A stretch of 33,465 nt of DNA from Myxococcales bacterium (GCA_012797735.1 JAAZOP010000175.1:1-33465), one strand, 5' to 3'. Positions 15,957 through 25,053 are shown, numbered from the stretch's first letter. Notes: a model not told the origin generated them from the letters alone. Made by a program: numbers and translations.

Positions 15957-17936
15957 CTAGCGCACCGGCAGGATCTCGTCCAGGTAGGCCCGCTCGTCGC
16001 CGCACCACGTCCCGGGCGTCGTCCCCGGCAACTCCGCCCGCTCGGCGAACGGGCGGTACGAACCGGCGTCCATGAGGCAACCGTCCGCCGGCGGCTCGTG
16101 GTGCACGACGTCCCGCGGCCCATAGGGCATCCCGAGCCCCAGGCTGTGGCCGAACTCGTGCGCCGCGGTGTCCCCGATCAGGTTGCCCAGCGCCCGCACC
16201 GCCTCCGCGATCTGCGCCGCGCGCGTCGCGTCCGGACCGCCCGGGTACTCCCCCGCCACCACTTCGCGGGCGCGGACCGGGTCGAACAGCCGATCGAAGT
16301 CCGGGTCGCCCACCCCGTCGGGGCAGGTCAGCCCCGCCGGCGGGTGCGCCGACCAGCACAGGAACGACTCGACGAACACGCCGCCGAACCCCGGGTACCC
16401 GTCCTCCTGCACCTCGGCATTCGCGCCCCCGACCCGGTCGTGCAGTCGCAGGTTGCCCACGTCCTTGCCGGGCGTGTTGTCGTAGCCGAACAGGCCCCGC
16501 CCGTTCGGGTCCGGCCCGCCGATCTCGACCACGGCGTAGCCCCCGGCGTAGTAGTCCTGCGGCTCCCGGTCCCGCACCTCGACGTTCACCCCGGCGTACG
16601 TCCGGCGGAACTTGTCCAGCACCTGCGCCCGGACCTCCGCCTCCACCGCCCGCAACCCGAACTGCCGCAGCGCGTCCGAGAACGCCGCCTGGAACGAGAC
16701 GAACACGACCTGTTTCGTCGGCCCGAGGACGATGTCGAGCGGCATCCCCAGGCCTTCGACCCGTTCCGCGCCGTAGCGCAGCACCGGCGTCGCCGTCCCG
16801 TGGAACATCCCCCAGGCGAAGCCGAAGTCCGCCGCGACCAGCGTGCCGCCCGCCTCCACCGGCACGACCACGTACTCGGCGCTCCCGCCATCGAGGTAGC
16901 GCGGCACCAGCTCCAGGCCCGAGACCGCCGCCGGCGAACCGCCGTTGGGGGTCGCCGTGCCGTCCAGCCGCACCGTCAGCGTCTGGTCGGGCGCCCCGCC
17001 GATGAACCCCGCGCCCCGCAACGTCACGATCGAACCCAACGTCGGGTTGGCCGGCGAGATCCCGGCGATCAGCGAACGGCCCAGCGTGAAGGCGACCGGC
17101 AGCGGCGCGGACGACTCCACGGGACCCGTGGCGTGGTGGTTCTCGACGACGAGCGACCCGGTAAGCACGCCGGGGGCGATGCCGGCGATCCGCGGCGAGT
17201 ACTCGAACCCGGCCCGCCTCCGGTCGTGCGCCTCGACCGGCGTCGCCGGCAGGCGCACCGCCGCCACGGGACGCGGCGACCCGCCTCCCTCCGGCGCGAA
17301 CGTCCCGTCGAGCACCACCTCGCTCCGGCCCTCGGCCCCCTCGAGGAACCCCTCGCCGGCGAGCACGACGATCGCGTTGAGCGTCACGTCGAGGGGCGTG
17401 ACGGACGCGACGCGCGGCGTCATCGTCACCGCCAGCTCGAACTCCACCGGCAGGCTCGACTCGCGCACCGTCCCGTCGACCGCCCGCTGCCGCAGGCCCA
17501 CGTCGCCGGCGAACCGCCCGCGGTCCGCGCCGAAACCGGCCTGCAGATCCACGTCCACCTCGTAGCGCGCCCGCGCCGGCGATTCCACCTCCGCCGGGAC
17601 CTCGACCTCCACCGGGCGGCCGTCCAGCGTGCCGCGGAACAGCACGCTGATCGCCCCGCACTCGACGAGGAAGTTCGTCCCGGACAGTTCGATCGAAGAG
17701 CCGGGCAGCAGCGTGTCGGCCATCCGCACGGCCGCCACCCCCGGCCCGTCGCGGCAGAGGTCGGGGCCGCCGTTCTCCTCCGGACAACCCGCCAGCAGCG
17801 CCGCGACGGCCAGGACGCACGCGGCCCGCCCGCCGCGCAGCGGCCGGAAAGCCGCCCGCCCCGGCCGCCGGTCGCGAAAGCGGCTCAGTAGCACCACCGC
17901 GCCGACACGCCGGGAGCCAGGCACACGAACTGCCAT
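15957..17936 (-). CDS. IPT/TIG-repeat lipoprotein with a metzincin-like peptidase domain
   Basis: The product has 659 residues from ATG at 17936, with the lipobox at LLAGC (Cys51). The 50-residue lead is long for a signal peptide; in-frame GTG codons at 17897 and 17894 are alternatives, but only the ATG has a Shine-Dalgarno (GGAGG). Residues about 60-340 hold three or more IPT/TIG-like Ig domains (phrases such as TLNAIVVLAGEGFLEGA and TLGSIVTLRGAGFIGGA). The C-terminal third has the zinc motif HEFGHSLGLGM (593-603) and a probable Met-turn CLMDAG (Met622). The third zinc ligand of classical metzincins (residue 603) is Met; His612/His613 could replace it, as in families with an insertion. It overlaps the upstream gene by 52 bases and is probably translationally coupled. 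Likely a surface protease; target unknown. Confidence 0.78.
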   Translation of the reverse strand: MAVRVPGSRRVGAVVLLSRFRDRRPGRAAFRPLRGGRAACVLAVAALLAGCPEENGGPDLCRDGPGVAAVRMADTLLPGSSIELSGTNFLVECGAISVLFRGTLDGRPVEVEVPAEVESPARARYEVDVDLQAGFGADRGRFAGDVGLRQRAVDGTVRESSLPVEFELAVTMTPRVASVTPLDVTLNAIVVLAGEGFLEGAEGRSEVVLDGTFAPEGGGSPRPVAAVRLPATPVEAHDRRRAGFEYSPRIAGIAPGVLTGSLVVENHHATGPVESSAPLPVAFTLGRSLIAGISPANPTLGSIVTLRGAGFIGGAPDQTLTVRLDGTATPNGGSPAAVSGLELVPRYLDGGSAEYVVVPVEAGGTLVAADFGFAWGMFHGTATPVLRYGAERVEGLGMPLDIVLGPTKQVVFVSFQAAFSDALRQFGLRAVEAEVRAQVLDKFRRTYAGVNVEVRDREPQDYYAGGYAVVEIGGPDPNGRGLFGYDNTPGKDVGNLRLHDRVGGANAEVQEDGYPGFGGVFVESFLCWSAHPPAGLTCPDGVGDPDFDRLFDPVRAREVVAGEYPGGPDATRAAQIAEAVRALGNLIGDTAAHEFGHSLGLGMPYGPRDVVHHEPPADGCLMDAGSYRPFAERAELPGTTPGTWCGDERAYLDEILPVR

Positions 17937-20377
17937 GCGCCCTCCACGTCCTCCACGCACTCGCAGGTGTACCCTTCGGCGAGGCGGCACAGGTCGTCGC
18001 GGAGGAGACAGTCCTTGACGCAGGTGCCGAGCGACCCGCCGACCGAGACGCACTTCGAGCCGCCGGGGCAATCCGCGTTCGCGTCGCACCCCTGCACCGC
18101 GCAGTAGCCGCCGGGCCACGCCAGGCAGGTCCGCGCGCCCGCGCAGCTTCGGAACGACGTGCACGGGTCGCCGTTCTGTCCCGCGCCGCTCACCGCGCAG
18201 CCGGCCGCGGCGGCGAACACCTTGCAGGCGTAGCCGCTGCGGCAGTCGGCGGAGGACGTGCACGGGTCGACGCAGTCGCTCGGACCGCCCGTCCCTCCCG
18301 CCTCCGGACAGAACGTGCCGGCCGGGCAGGTCGAGGCGCCCGGAGTGCAGGCGTCGTCGACGCAGGTCGTCCCGTTGCAGACCGTCCCCGTCGGGCAGGT
18401 GCGGCTGGAGGTGCATCCCGTGCCGCCGCCGAGGTCGTACGACACGAGGTACGCGGCCTCGGCCCCGCGATATCCGAAGACGCGGATGTAGTAGTCCCCG
18501 CTCGCCGGCAGGTCGGCCTCCAGGTGCTCGGTGTCGGTGATGCCGGCGGACGAGGCGAGCCGCCGGATGCCGTCGCGATCGTACAGTTCGAGGTCCAGAT
18601 CGCCGGTGCCCTCGATCACCAGGTCGACCAGCGCCCGGCGACCCGCCTCGCCGTCGAACACGAACCAGTCCTCGTCGCCGGAGCAGATCTGGCCGTCGGC
18701 CATGTCGCCCGGGAAGAGCAGCGGCGTCGCGGCGCGCCAGGTGTCGTTGTCCTCCAGGGCGTCGTCGGTGCAGCACGATCCGCCGGTCAGATCGACCAGC
18801 AGGTCGTACGGACCCTGGTCGTCCAGGATGCCGTAGACCTCGACGTAGTAGGTGCCGGGGGTCACGCAGACCTGGACGCTCTCCGAGCCCTCGATGCCCT
18901 CGGACACCCGCATCGGCGTGCCGTCCCCCCGCAGCACCATCAGGTCCAGATCGGCGGTCCAGGCGTCCCAGCCGTCGATCTGCACGTCGAGCGTCCCGGA
19001 GCTGGAGGCGGAGATGCGGTAGAAGTCGGGGTCGCGCGGGCAGATCTGCAGGCCGGTGTGGATGTCGGGCGCAATCGCGGACGCCGCGGTCCGCGTGTCG
19101 TTGTCCTCGAAGCGGTCGTCCGTGCACGGACCCGCCGCGCGGCAGTTCAGCCCTTCCGGCACGCACGACTCCACGCTGCGGCCCTCCACCGTCGTCACCG
19201 TGCGGCACGACGCGCCGGCCGGGCACGATGGGCAGGCCGCGCCGCAGAACCGGGACACGCCAGCGATGCACTGGCCGGAGTCGCACTGCGCGCTGCTGCT
19301 GCACGTCTCGCAGTACCCGACCCGTTCGGTCCCCGAGCCGGCGCTGACGTCGAACTGCCGCAGCGACGAGTCGGTGCGGTGGTCGCAGCCCGCCCCCGCC
19401 GGGTCGTCGTTGTCCGTGGCCGAAATCACGTAGTAGATCGTCCGCCGCTCGCCCGCCGCCAGCCCGAGGTTCGGGATCGAGGCGTGGTAGTTCTCCCCGC
19501 CGTCGGCGACGAACACCACCTGGTGGAACGCCGTCACGTCCGGCTTGAGCGGGTCGGCGGGCGGGTCGGTCGACCAGTACAGGATCGGAGCGTCCTTGAG
19601 GCCGCGGTCGTCGCGCACCACCGCGGCGACAAGGTAGTCCAGCGACGTGGCGAGCACGTCGGGAGGCGGGGGCGTGCTGGAGACGATCTCCGGCCCCGTC
19701 CCGGTACACTCGGTCCGCCCCTCCCCCCGCAGCACGATCACGTAGTCGTGCGACACCGGCTCGTGCGACTCGTCCCGCGCCGCCAGCGCCAGCGTGTAGC
19801 GGTCCGACGCATCGACCTGCGCCGGCGTCGGACACCAGCGCCAGTCCGCCTGCTTGCCGTTCGGCGTCAGCGTCGCCCCCTCGATCCGCGGGTCCCGCTC
19901 GAAGATCTGGATGCTCGCCGGCAGCGAATCGTCGTCCTTCACCTCCACGTGCACCGCCACGCACGGCTCGCGCGCCAGGTCGTAGGTCCCGCCGGCCCCC
20001 GGCTGGATGAAGACCGGCGCGCTGTTCGCCTGCTGCACGTTGATCGTGATCGTCTCGCTGTCCGACGCCCCGCCGGCGCTCGCGGTGATCGTGCACGAGT
20101 GGGCCCCGGCGTGCGAGGCGAGCGGCGTCCAGCGGAACCGGCCGCCGCTGCTCCCCAGGCTGTAGATCTCCGCCCCGCTGTCCGGCAGGTCCGGCATCGA
20201 GAACGAGAACGACAGCATCCCGCCGCCGGGATTCCGCACGGCGATGTCCAGGTTGAGCGTTTCGCCGACCCGCACCGTCTGGTTGTCCAGCGGCTGGATC
20301 TCCACGCTCGACGAAGCCGGACAACCGGCCGCCGCCAAGCCCAGCGTCGCCGCCATCCACCCGAAGGGCACCCGCAT
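17885..20377 (-). CDS. Large lipoprotein with Ig-like, two PPC and Cys-rich domains
   Basis: The product has 830 residues and a lipobox at AAAGC (Cys19). Residues about 25-230 are two cadherin/Ig-like domains (the first with DNQTVRVGETLNLDIAVRNPGG). About 235-350 is another beta-rich region. A Cys-rich knot follows (near 355-415, CSSSAQCDSGQC and similar). Then come two PPC domains, each opening with ED-N-D-T (FEDNDTRTAA near 422 and LEDNDTWRAA near 540) and holding DFYRI/DWFVF strands. Residues 650-830 are again Cys-rich, EGF-like (CPTGTVCNGTTC, CPGGSKC). PPC domains often accompany secreted peptidases, and the next gene in the operon encodes one. The ATG at 20377 follows GGGAGGACGGG. I see no catalytic motif; a surface or protease-associated binding protein is the best reading. 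Confidence 0.82.
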   Translation of the reverse strand: MRVPFGWMAATLGLAAAGCPASSSVEIQPLDNQTVRVGETLNLDIAVRNPGGGMLSFSFSMPDLPDSGAEIYSLGSSGGRFRWTPLASHAGAHSCTITASAGGASDSETITINVQQANSAPVFIQPGAGGTYDLAREPCVAVHVEVKDDDSLPASIQIFERDPRIEGATLTPNGKQADWRWCPTPAQVDASDRYTLALAARDESHEPVSHDYVIVLRGEGRTECTGTGPEIVSSTPPPPDVLATSLDYLVAAVVRDDRGLKDAPILYWSTDPPADPLKPDVTAFHQVVFVADGGENYHASIPNLGLAAGERRTIYYVISATDNDDPAGAGCDHRTDSSLRQFDVSAGSGTERVGYCETCSSSAQCDSGQCIAGVSRFCGAACPSCPAGASCRTVTTVEGRSVESCVPEGLNCRAAGPCTDDRFEDNDTRTAASAIAPDIHTGLQICPRDPDFYRISASSSGTLDVQIDGWDAWTADLDLMVLRGDGTPMRVSEGIEGSESVQVCVTPGTYYVEVYGILDDQGPYDLLVDLTGGSCCTDDALEDNDTWRAATPLLFPGDMADGQICSGDEDWFVFDGEAGRRALVDLVIEGTGDLDLELYDRDGIRRLASSAGITDTEHLEADLPASGDYYIRVFGYRGAEAAYLVSYDLGGGTGCTSSRTCPTGTVCNGTTCVDDACTPGASTCPAGTFCPEAGGTGGPSDCVDPCTSSADCRSGYACKVFAAAAGCAVSGAGQNGDPCTSFRSCAGARTCLAWPGGYCAVQGCDANADCPGGSKCVSVGGSLGTCVKDCLLRDDLCRLAEGYTCECVEDVEGAWQFVCLAPGVSARWCY

Positions 20378-20428
20378 CCCGTCCTCCCGTCGCGCGCTCC
20401 GCGCCGTCGCGCGCACCTCGCGGCGGGC

Positions 20429-20457
20429 AGTATTCGACATCCCCGACCTCGTTGCAA
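20429..20457 (-). promoter_or_regulatory. Promoter for the PPC lipoprotein/peptidase pair
   Basis: On the minus strand, TTGCAA (20457-20452), 17 bases, then AATACT (20434-20429). Transcription would start near 20422, giving a leader of about 45 bases to the ATG at 20377. Confidence 0.5.
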
Positions 20458-20467
20458 ATCGCCCGCG

Positions 20468-20496
20468 TTGGTGGCGCCCCCCGACCGCGCTATGGT
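20468..20496 (+). promoter_or_regulatory. Promoter for the TVP38-type gene
   Basis: TTGGTG (20468-20473), 17 bases, TATGGT (20491-20496). The ATG at 20509 is only 12 bases after the -10 box, and there is no Shine-Dalgarno. The transcript would have a leader of about six bases or none. Confidence 0.45.
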
Positions 20497-20508
20497 TCCG
20501 GTTCGACG

Positions 20509-21231
20509 ATGGCCGACGCCAAGACGACGACCACGGTTTCCGGCGATGACGAACGCGGCGACGGCGGGTCTCGTCCCCCGTCGAGGGTGCTCCTGTTCGC
20601 GGCGCTGCTGGCGGCGGCGGGCCTGCTCTTCGTCGTCGCCTGGTGGCGAGGCTGGATCGGTCCCGAGACGATCCGCAGCGCCGCCCGCGGCGCCGGCGCG
20701 TGGGCCTTCCTGGTCTACGTCGCCGCCGTCTTCGCCGGGGAACTGCTCTGGATGCCACGCCTGTGGGGCCTCGTCGCCGGCGGCCTCCTCTTCGGACCGC
20801 TCGCCGGCGCCCTCCTGTCCCTCGTCGCCGACATCGCCGCCGCCGCGACCGCCTTCCTCCTCGCCCGCAGCGCCGGCCGCGCGTGGGTCGCCGGACTGCT
20901 GCGGCGACGCCCGCAAGCCGACCGCATCGTGCGGCTGCTCGCCGAGCGGCGCGGCGCGGTCACGATTTTCGTGCTGCGCGTCTGCCCGATCGCCCACTAC
21001 ACCCTGGTCAGCTTCGCCGCGGGGCTGGCCGGCGTACGGCCCGCGCCGTTCTTGGCCGGCACCGCCGCCGGCCTCCTCCCCGGCGCCGTCCTCTACCCCC
21101 TGCTCGGCGATTCGATCACCCGACCGGCGAGCCCCGTCTTCCTCGGCGGTCTGGTCGTCCTGGCGGCCTTCCTCGTCGTCACCCTGCGGGTCGGCCGGCA
21201 CCTGCTCCGGGAACCCGACCCGCCGTCCTGA
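20509..21231 (+). CDS. TVP38/TMEM64 (DedA superfamily) inner-membrane protein
   Basis: The product has 240 residues. A hydrophilic Asp/Thr-rich N-terminus of about 25 residues is followed by five or six membrane segments. The central block (about 85-130) has the VTT/SNARE-associated signature: WGLVAGGLLFGPLAGALLSLVADIAAAATAFLLAR, with the GxxxGxxxG helix-packing pattern, and a later FAAGLAGV re-entrant-like piece. VTT/DedA proteins act as lipid scramblases or flippases or in proton-coupled transport, needed for envelope homeostasis; which applies here is unknown. Length fits the family (about 200-240). The gene is divergent from the PPC lipoprotein, with 131 bases between them. The start lacks a Shine-Dalgarno. 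It is followed 62 bases later by the DsbA-like gene, with its own promoter candidate. Confidence 0.85.
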   Translation: MADAKTTTTVSGDDERGDGGSRPPSRVLLFAALLAAAGLLFVVAWWRGWIGPETIRSAARGAGAWAFLVYVAAVFAGELLWMPRLWGLVAGGLLFGPLAGALLSLVADIAAAATAFLLARSAGRAWVAGLLRRRPQADRIVRLLAERRGAVTIFVLRVCPIAHYTLVSFAAGLAGVRPAPFLAGTAAGLLPGAVLYPLLGDSITRPASPVFLGGLVVLAAFLVVTLRVGRHLLREPDPPS

Positions 21232-21256
21232 AGCCGCGCCCGAAACCGCACGCAGG

Positions 21257-21286
21257 TTGACGGAACCCCGGGATCCGCCGTAGAGC
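21257..21286 (+). promoter_or_regulatory. Promoter for the DsbA-like gene
   Basis: TTGACG (21257-21262), 18 bases, TAGAGC (21281-21286). Transcription would start at about 21293-21294, which is the GTG start codon of the next gene. Confidence 0.4.
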
Positions 21287-21293
21287 ATCCGGC

Positions 21294-22166
21294 GTGGAAC
21301 GGGTCCGGCCGAGCGACCTCTCCGGCGTCACCGCCGGTGGCCCGACTGCCGGTGCCGCGCGCCCCGCCGCCTCGGCGCTCGCCGGGATGTGGATCCTCTG
21401 CCTGGCCTGCGGCGGCGCCGGAACGGAGGCCGACGAGCCGGGAGCCGGGCCGGCGATCGGCGCCGACCGCCGCTCCGATCTCGCCGTCACCGGCGGACGC
21501 TTCGACGGCGACGCGCTTCCCGGGCGGCCGGGCCGCGCCGCCGAACCGGCGCGCCGGCCGGCGGCCCAGACCGATCCCGTCACCGGCCTGCCCCTGGCTT
21601 CCGTCGCGCCGTGCCCCACGGCCCCCTCCCTCGGGCCGGCGAACGCGCCGCTGCAGGTCGTCGTGTTCACCGATTTCCAGTGCCCGTTCTGCCGCCGGCA
21701 CGCCGGCGACCTGCGGCGGCTCGTCGAACGGTACGGCGACCGCATCCGGCTGGTCTTCCGGAACTTCCCGCTGCCCTACCACGAACTGGCGGTGCCGGCG
21801 GCGGAGGCGGCGATGGAAGCGCAGGCCGAGGGGAGGTTCTGGGAGTTCCACGACCGGCTGATGGACCCGGAAGCGGGCGAGTTGACCCTCGAGCGGATCC
21901 GGCGGGCGGCGGCGGAGGCGGGGCTCGACCCGGGCCGGGTCGAGGCAGCGATGCGCGACGGCACCTTCGCCGGCGCCATCGAACGCGACCTGGCCGACGG
22001 CCGGGCCGCCGGGGTCGACGCGACGCCCCGCACGTTCATCAACCGGCGCGAGGTCGATGGCATGGTGGGCTTCGAGAAGCTGGTCGAGATCTGCGACGCG
22101 CTGCTCGAGGCCGGGTCCGCCGCCGATCGCGGACGGACCGCGACGGACGGCGACGCGGGGAGGTAG
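21294..22166 (+). CDS. Exported DsbA-like thioredoxin-fold protein
   Basis: The product has 290 residues from a GTG start. A hydrophobic stretch near residues 26-40 (ALAGMWILCLACGG) is a signal peptide or anchor; Cys39 could be lipidated, although CLAC is not a standard lipobox. After an Asp/Gly/Ala-rich linker, residues 110-270 form a DsbA/thioredoxin_4 domain. It has the redox pair CPFC (130-133) in VFTDFQCPFCRRH, and a later ATPRTFINRREV block containing the expected cis-Pro. Such proteins oxidise or isomerise disulfides or act on c-type cytochromes. The abundance of Cys-rich lipoproteins nearby gives possible clients (inference). The start is uncertain: an internal ATG at 21387 would cut the signal short, while the GTG coincides with a predicted transcription start. 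It lies five bases before the next gene, in one operon. Confidence 0.8.
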   Translation: MERVRPSDLSGVTAGGPTAGAARPAASALAGMWILCLACGGAGTEADEPGAGPAIGADRRSDLAVTGGRFDGDALPGRPGRAAEPARRPAAQTDPVTGLPLASVAPCPTAPSLGPANAPLQVVVFTDFQCPFCRRHAGDLRRLVERYGDRIRLVFRNFPLPYHELAVPAAEAAMEAQAEGRFWEFHDRLMDPEAGELTLERIRRAAAEAGLDPGRVEAAMRDGTFAGAIERDLADGRAAGVDATPRTFINRREVDGMVGFEKLVEICDALLEAGSAADRGRTATDGDAGR

Positions 22167-22171
22167 GGTCG

Positions 22172-24934
22172 ATGCGTTCCATCACGAGTCGGGGTCTCGG
22201 GATGCTGGCGGCGGCGTGCCTCGCCGTCGCGCCGGCCTGCGGCGACGGCGGTTCGAGCGGCGATGGGGGCGTCGAGGCGGATGGACGCGACGTCGCGGAC
22301 GACGCACCCCGCGAGGCGCTCGACTACTGGGTTCCGCCGCCGGGCGACACCGACTGGCCTCAGCTCGCGCACGACGCCCGGCGGACCGGCTGGTCGGCCG
22401 AGTTCGTCGAGGGGCCGTACCGCTTCACCTGGCGGTGGACCGGCGTCCCCTTCGCCTCGCGCGCGCAGCCGGTCGTCGTCGGCGAACGGCTCTACATGGG
22501 CGCGCTGGACGGCGCGATGTACGCCGTCGCGGCGCTCGACGACAACCGCGGCGGGCCGCCCACGATCGCCTGGCGCACCGACCTGGGGAGTCCGATCCGG
22601 GCCGGCGCCGCCGTCGACGGCGACATCGTCCTCGCCGGCACCCACGACGGTCGCGTCGTCGGGCTCCACCGCGGCAACGGCGAGGTGCAGTGGTCGTTCG
22701 CCACCGGCGGCGCGATCCTCGCGTCGCCGGCCATCGACGACGGCGTCGCCTACCTCGGGTCCGCGGACGGCACCTTCTACGCGTTGCGCACGGCCGACGG
22801 TTCCGTCGTCTGGGAACGCCCGATCGGCCCCCCGATCCTCGGCTCGGCCGCCGTCGGCGAAACTGCGGGCGGAAAACGGGTCGTGTTCGTCGCCGAGGAC
22901 GTCGCCGCCCGCGCGCTCGACGCCGCCACCGGCGCCGTGGTCTGGAGCACGCAGCTCGAAGGCCAGAGCGGCGCGGACCGCTGGCCCGTCATCCTCGGCG
23001 ACACCGTCTTCCTCCGCACCCAACCGGTCCACTTCTTCCACACCCTGCTGCACGACGGCGACGACGTGATGGACTCCGCGGGAGAGGTCCGCGCGGACTG
23101 GGCCGAGGACTGGGAGGCGGTGCGGCCGCGGATCCTCGAACACCTGACGAGCCAGCCGACCCGCCAGACGCTGTTCGCGCTCGAACTGGCCACCGGCGCC
23201 TCGCGGGGCGTCGCACCGGTCCTGTACGTCTACGGCAACAACGACGCGCCCGCCCCGCCGGCGGTCTGGCAGTCGGCGCTCTACCTGCCGTATCGCGCGC
23301 GCCACGGCATCGCCACCGACGGCGGTTCGGTCCACGTCTCCACGCGCTACGACGGGGAGCTGGGACGCCTCGACCCGAACACGCTCGACGTGACCGGCCT
23401 GACCTCCCCCGACCCCTACACCTACCAGTGGCGCGCGACGTCCGACGAGCCCGCGACGGTCACCGTCGCCGGCGACCGACTGCTGGTCGACAACTGGGAG
23501 CGCCTGGGAGCGATCTCGCTCGTCGACGGCCGCATGACCGCCATCGCGCAACTCTACAACGGGACCGACCCCGGTTGCGACGCGCCCGGCGTCGGCGGCC
23601 CGATGCCGGCCTTCTACGAGCACTGCGTCCCCGGCTACACCTTCACCTGGGACCCGGTGCGACCGGAGGGCGGTGCGCGGACCGGAGCCGTCGTCGCTTC
23701 CGGCCGCATCTTCTGGAGCCTCGACGCGGCGCTGGGAGCCCTCGCCCCCGACGACGGCACCACCAACCCGCCGCTCGCGCCGTTCGAGCCGCCGCCCGAC
23801 CCGGGACCGCCCCCGTCGGCCGTGCCGGCGAGCGACTACGACCCCTACATCGACACGGAACCGACCCGACCGGCGCCGGCCCCCGACCCCGCGCTCGTCG
23901 AGCGGCTCGAGGCGGAGGTCCTGCGGGTCCTCGAGGCCGACGACCACCTCCTGCCGCTGTACGTCGAACGCGGTTTCCAGGGCACCGGCTCGTGGCCGCC
24001 GGACACCACCAGCCCGCCGGGCCCGACCAGCGTGATGGGCGACCAGGGGTTCTGGTACGACCCCGGCGAGCTGGTCTACTCGCTGGCCATCGCCTACCCG
24101 TACCTGAGCCCGCCGCTCCAGGAGCGCCTCCGCGCGTACCTCGCCGTCGAAATGACCCGCTACCCGCCGCTCGAACCGCTCCCCTACGGCGAGCCGTGGG
24201 ACTGGGTCAACCGCGGGCGTCCGCGGGAGTGGCATCCGCTGTCGATCCGGGAGGAGGTCGACAACTGCTGGCCTCCCCCCGCCCCTCCCCTGCAGACCCT
24301 CTACGCGCTGTGGGCCTACGCCCGCTACGTCGGCGACTGGGACTACCTCGCGGCCCGCTGGGCGGAGATCGATGCGCTGTTCGACGAGAAGCGGACGGAG
24401 ATCGACAGCTACGCGGAGATCGCGGGCGCGATCGGCTACGCCCGCATCGCCGCGCGGCTCGGACACGCCCCGGAGGCCGCGGAAGGACGGGCGGCGGCCA
24501 CGACCGCGATGCAGGCCGGCCTCGCCTTCGCCGACTGGCTCGACGCCGCCAACACGCTGTTCCCGAACGCCGGGGTCTCCGGATCGGCCGACGACGAGCG
24601 CCCGGGGCTGCGGGGGGGCGTGTTCTTCGGCCTGGTCCCCGAGGTCGGCCGGTATCTGCACGACACGAACCTCGCCGCCGCGAGCTGGTACATCGACGAC
24701 GTGAACCGGTACCCGACCGGCGACTACCTGTGGTACGCGACCCGGGCCGGCTGCAACGGCGAACTCACCGAGACGAGCTTCCAGTCGCCGGAACCGGGTT
24801 GGGCCTTCTTCCTGGCCGAGGCGTACGTGCGCGGCGCACCGCGCGAACGGCTGCTGCGGTGGCTGGACCGCCCGTGGGGCCTCGGCGACCCGTGGCACAT
24901 CCAGAAGATCGTCGCCGCGATCGAGGCGCCGTAG
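22172..24934 (+). CDS. Lipoprotein with a PQQ-type beta-propeller and an alpha/alpha-toroid-like C-terminal domain
   Basis: The product is a 920-residue lipoprotein with Cys23 (APAC) as the probable anchor (Cys16 is possible). Residues about 50-420 hold PQQ-like propeller blades (SADGTFYALRTADGSVVW and THDGRVVGLHRGNGEVQW are clear). I do not see the PQQ-enzyme active-site residues, so this is probably a binding propeller like BamB. A Pro-rich hinge follows (about 530-575). Residues 575-920 are helix-rich with many aromatic and acidic residues (YALWAYARYVGDWDYLAARWAEIDALFDEKR, then GYARIAARLGH), as in alpha/alpha-toroid glycoside hydrolases or related enzymes. No catalytic pair is assigned. 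The ATG at 22172 has GGGGAGGTAG, overlapping the stop of the DsbA-like gene. The combination suggests a surface polymer-binding or -degrading protein. Confidence 0.75.
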   Translation: MRSITSRGLGMLAAACLAVAPACGDGGSSGDGGVEADGRDVADDAPREALDYWVPPPGDTDWPQLAHDARRTGWSAEFVEGPYRFTWRWTGVPFASRAQPVVVGERLYMGALDGAMYAVAALDDNRGGPPTIAWRTDLGSPIRAGAAVDGDIVLAGTHDGRVVGLHRGNGEVQWSFATGGAILASPAIDDGVAYLGSADGTFYALRTADGSVVWERPIGPPILGSAAVGETAGGKRVVFVAEDVAARALDAATGAVVWSTQLEGQSGADRWPVILGDTVFLRTQPVHFFHTLLHDGDDVMDSAGEVRADWAEDWEAVRPRILEHLTSQPTRQTLFALELATGASRGVAPVLYVYGNNDAPAPPAVWQSALYLPYRARHGIATDGGSVHVSTRYDGELGRLDPNTLDVTGLTSPDPYTYQWRATSDEPATVTVAGDRLLVDNWERLGAISLVDGRMTAIAQLYNGTDPGCDAPGVGGPMPAFYEHCVPGYTFTWDPVRPEGGARTGAVVASGRIFWSLDAALGALAPDDGTTNPPLAPFEPPPDPGPPPSAVPASDYDPYIDTEPTRPAPAPDPALVERLEAEVLRVLEADDHLLPLYVERGFQGTGSWPPDTTSPPGPTSVMGDQGFWYDPGELVYSLAIAYPYLSPPLQERLRAYLAVEMTRYPPLEPLPYGEPWDWVNRGRPREWHPLSIREEVDNCWPPPAPPLQTLYALWAYARYVGDWDYLAARWAEIDALFDEKRTEIDSYAEIAGAIGYARIAARLGHAPEAAEGRAAATTAMQAGLAFADWLDAANTLFPNAGVSGSADDERPGLRGGVFFGLVPEVGRYLHDTNLAAASWYIDDVNRYPTGDYLWYATRAGCNGELTETSFQSPEPGWAFFLAEAYVRGAPRERLLRWLDRPWGLGDPWHIQKIVAAIEAP

Positions 24935-25015
24935 AGCGACCGCCGGCGTCGCCGGACCGCGCGCGGACGGACGGCGACGCGCCCGGAATCGGGCGGGCGG
25001 CGCCGCCGTCGCGCC

Positions 25016-25053
25016 GGCCGCCCGCCGGGACGTCCGCCGCAGGGCGGGCGGCC
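25016..25053 (+). terminator. Strong GC-rich stem-loop after the propeller lipoprotein
   Basis: GGCCGCCCGCC (25016-25026) pairs perfectly with GGCGGGCGGCC (25043-25053), 11 base pairs around a 16-base loop that itself contains the palindrome GGACGTCC. It lies 82 bases past the stop at 24934 and ahead of the next promoter. No T-tract follows, so it is a terminator or mRNA-end stabiliser by position only. Confidence 0.4.
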
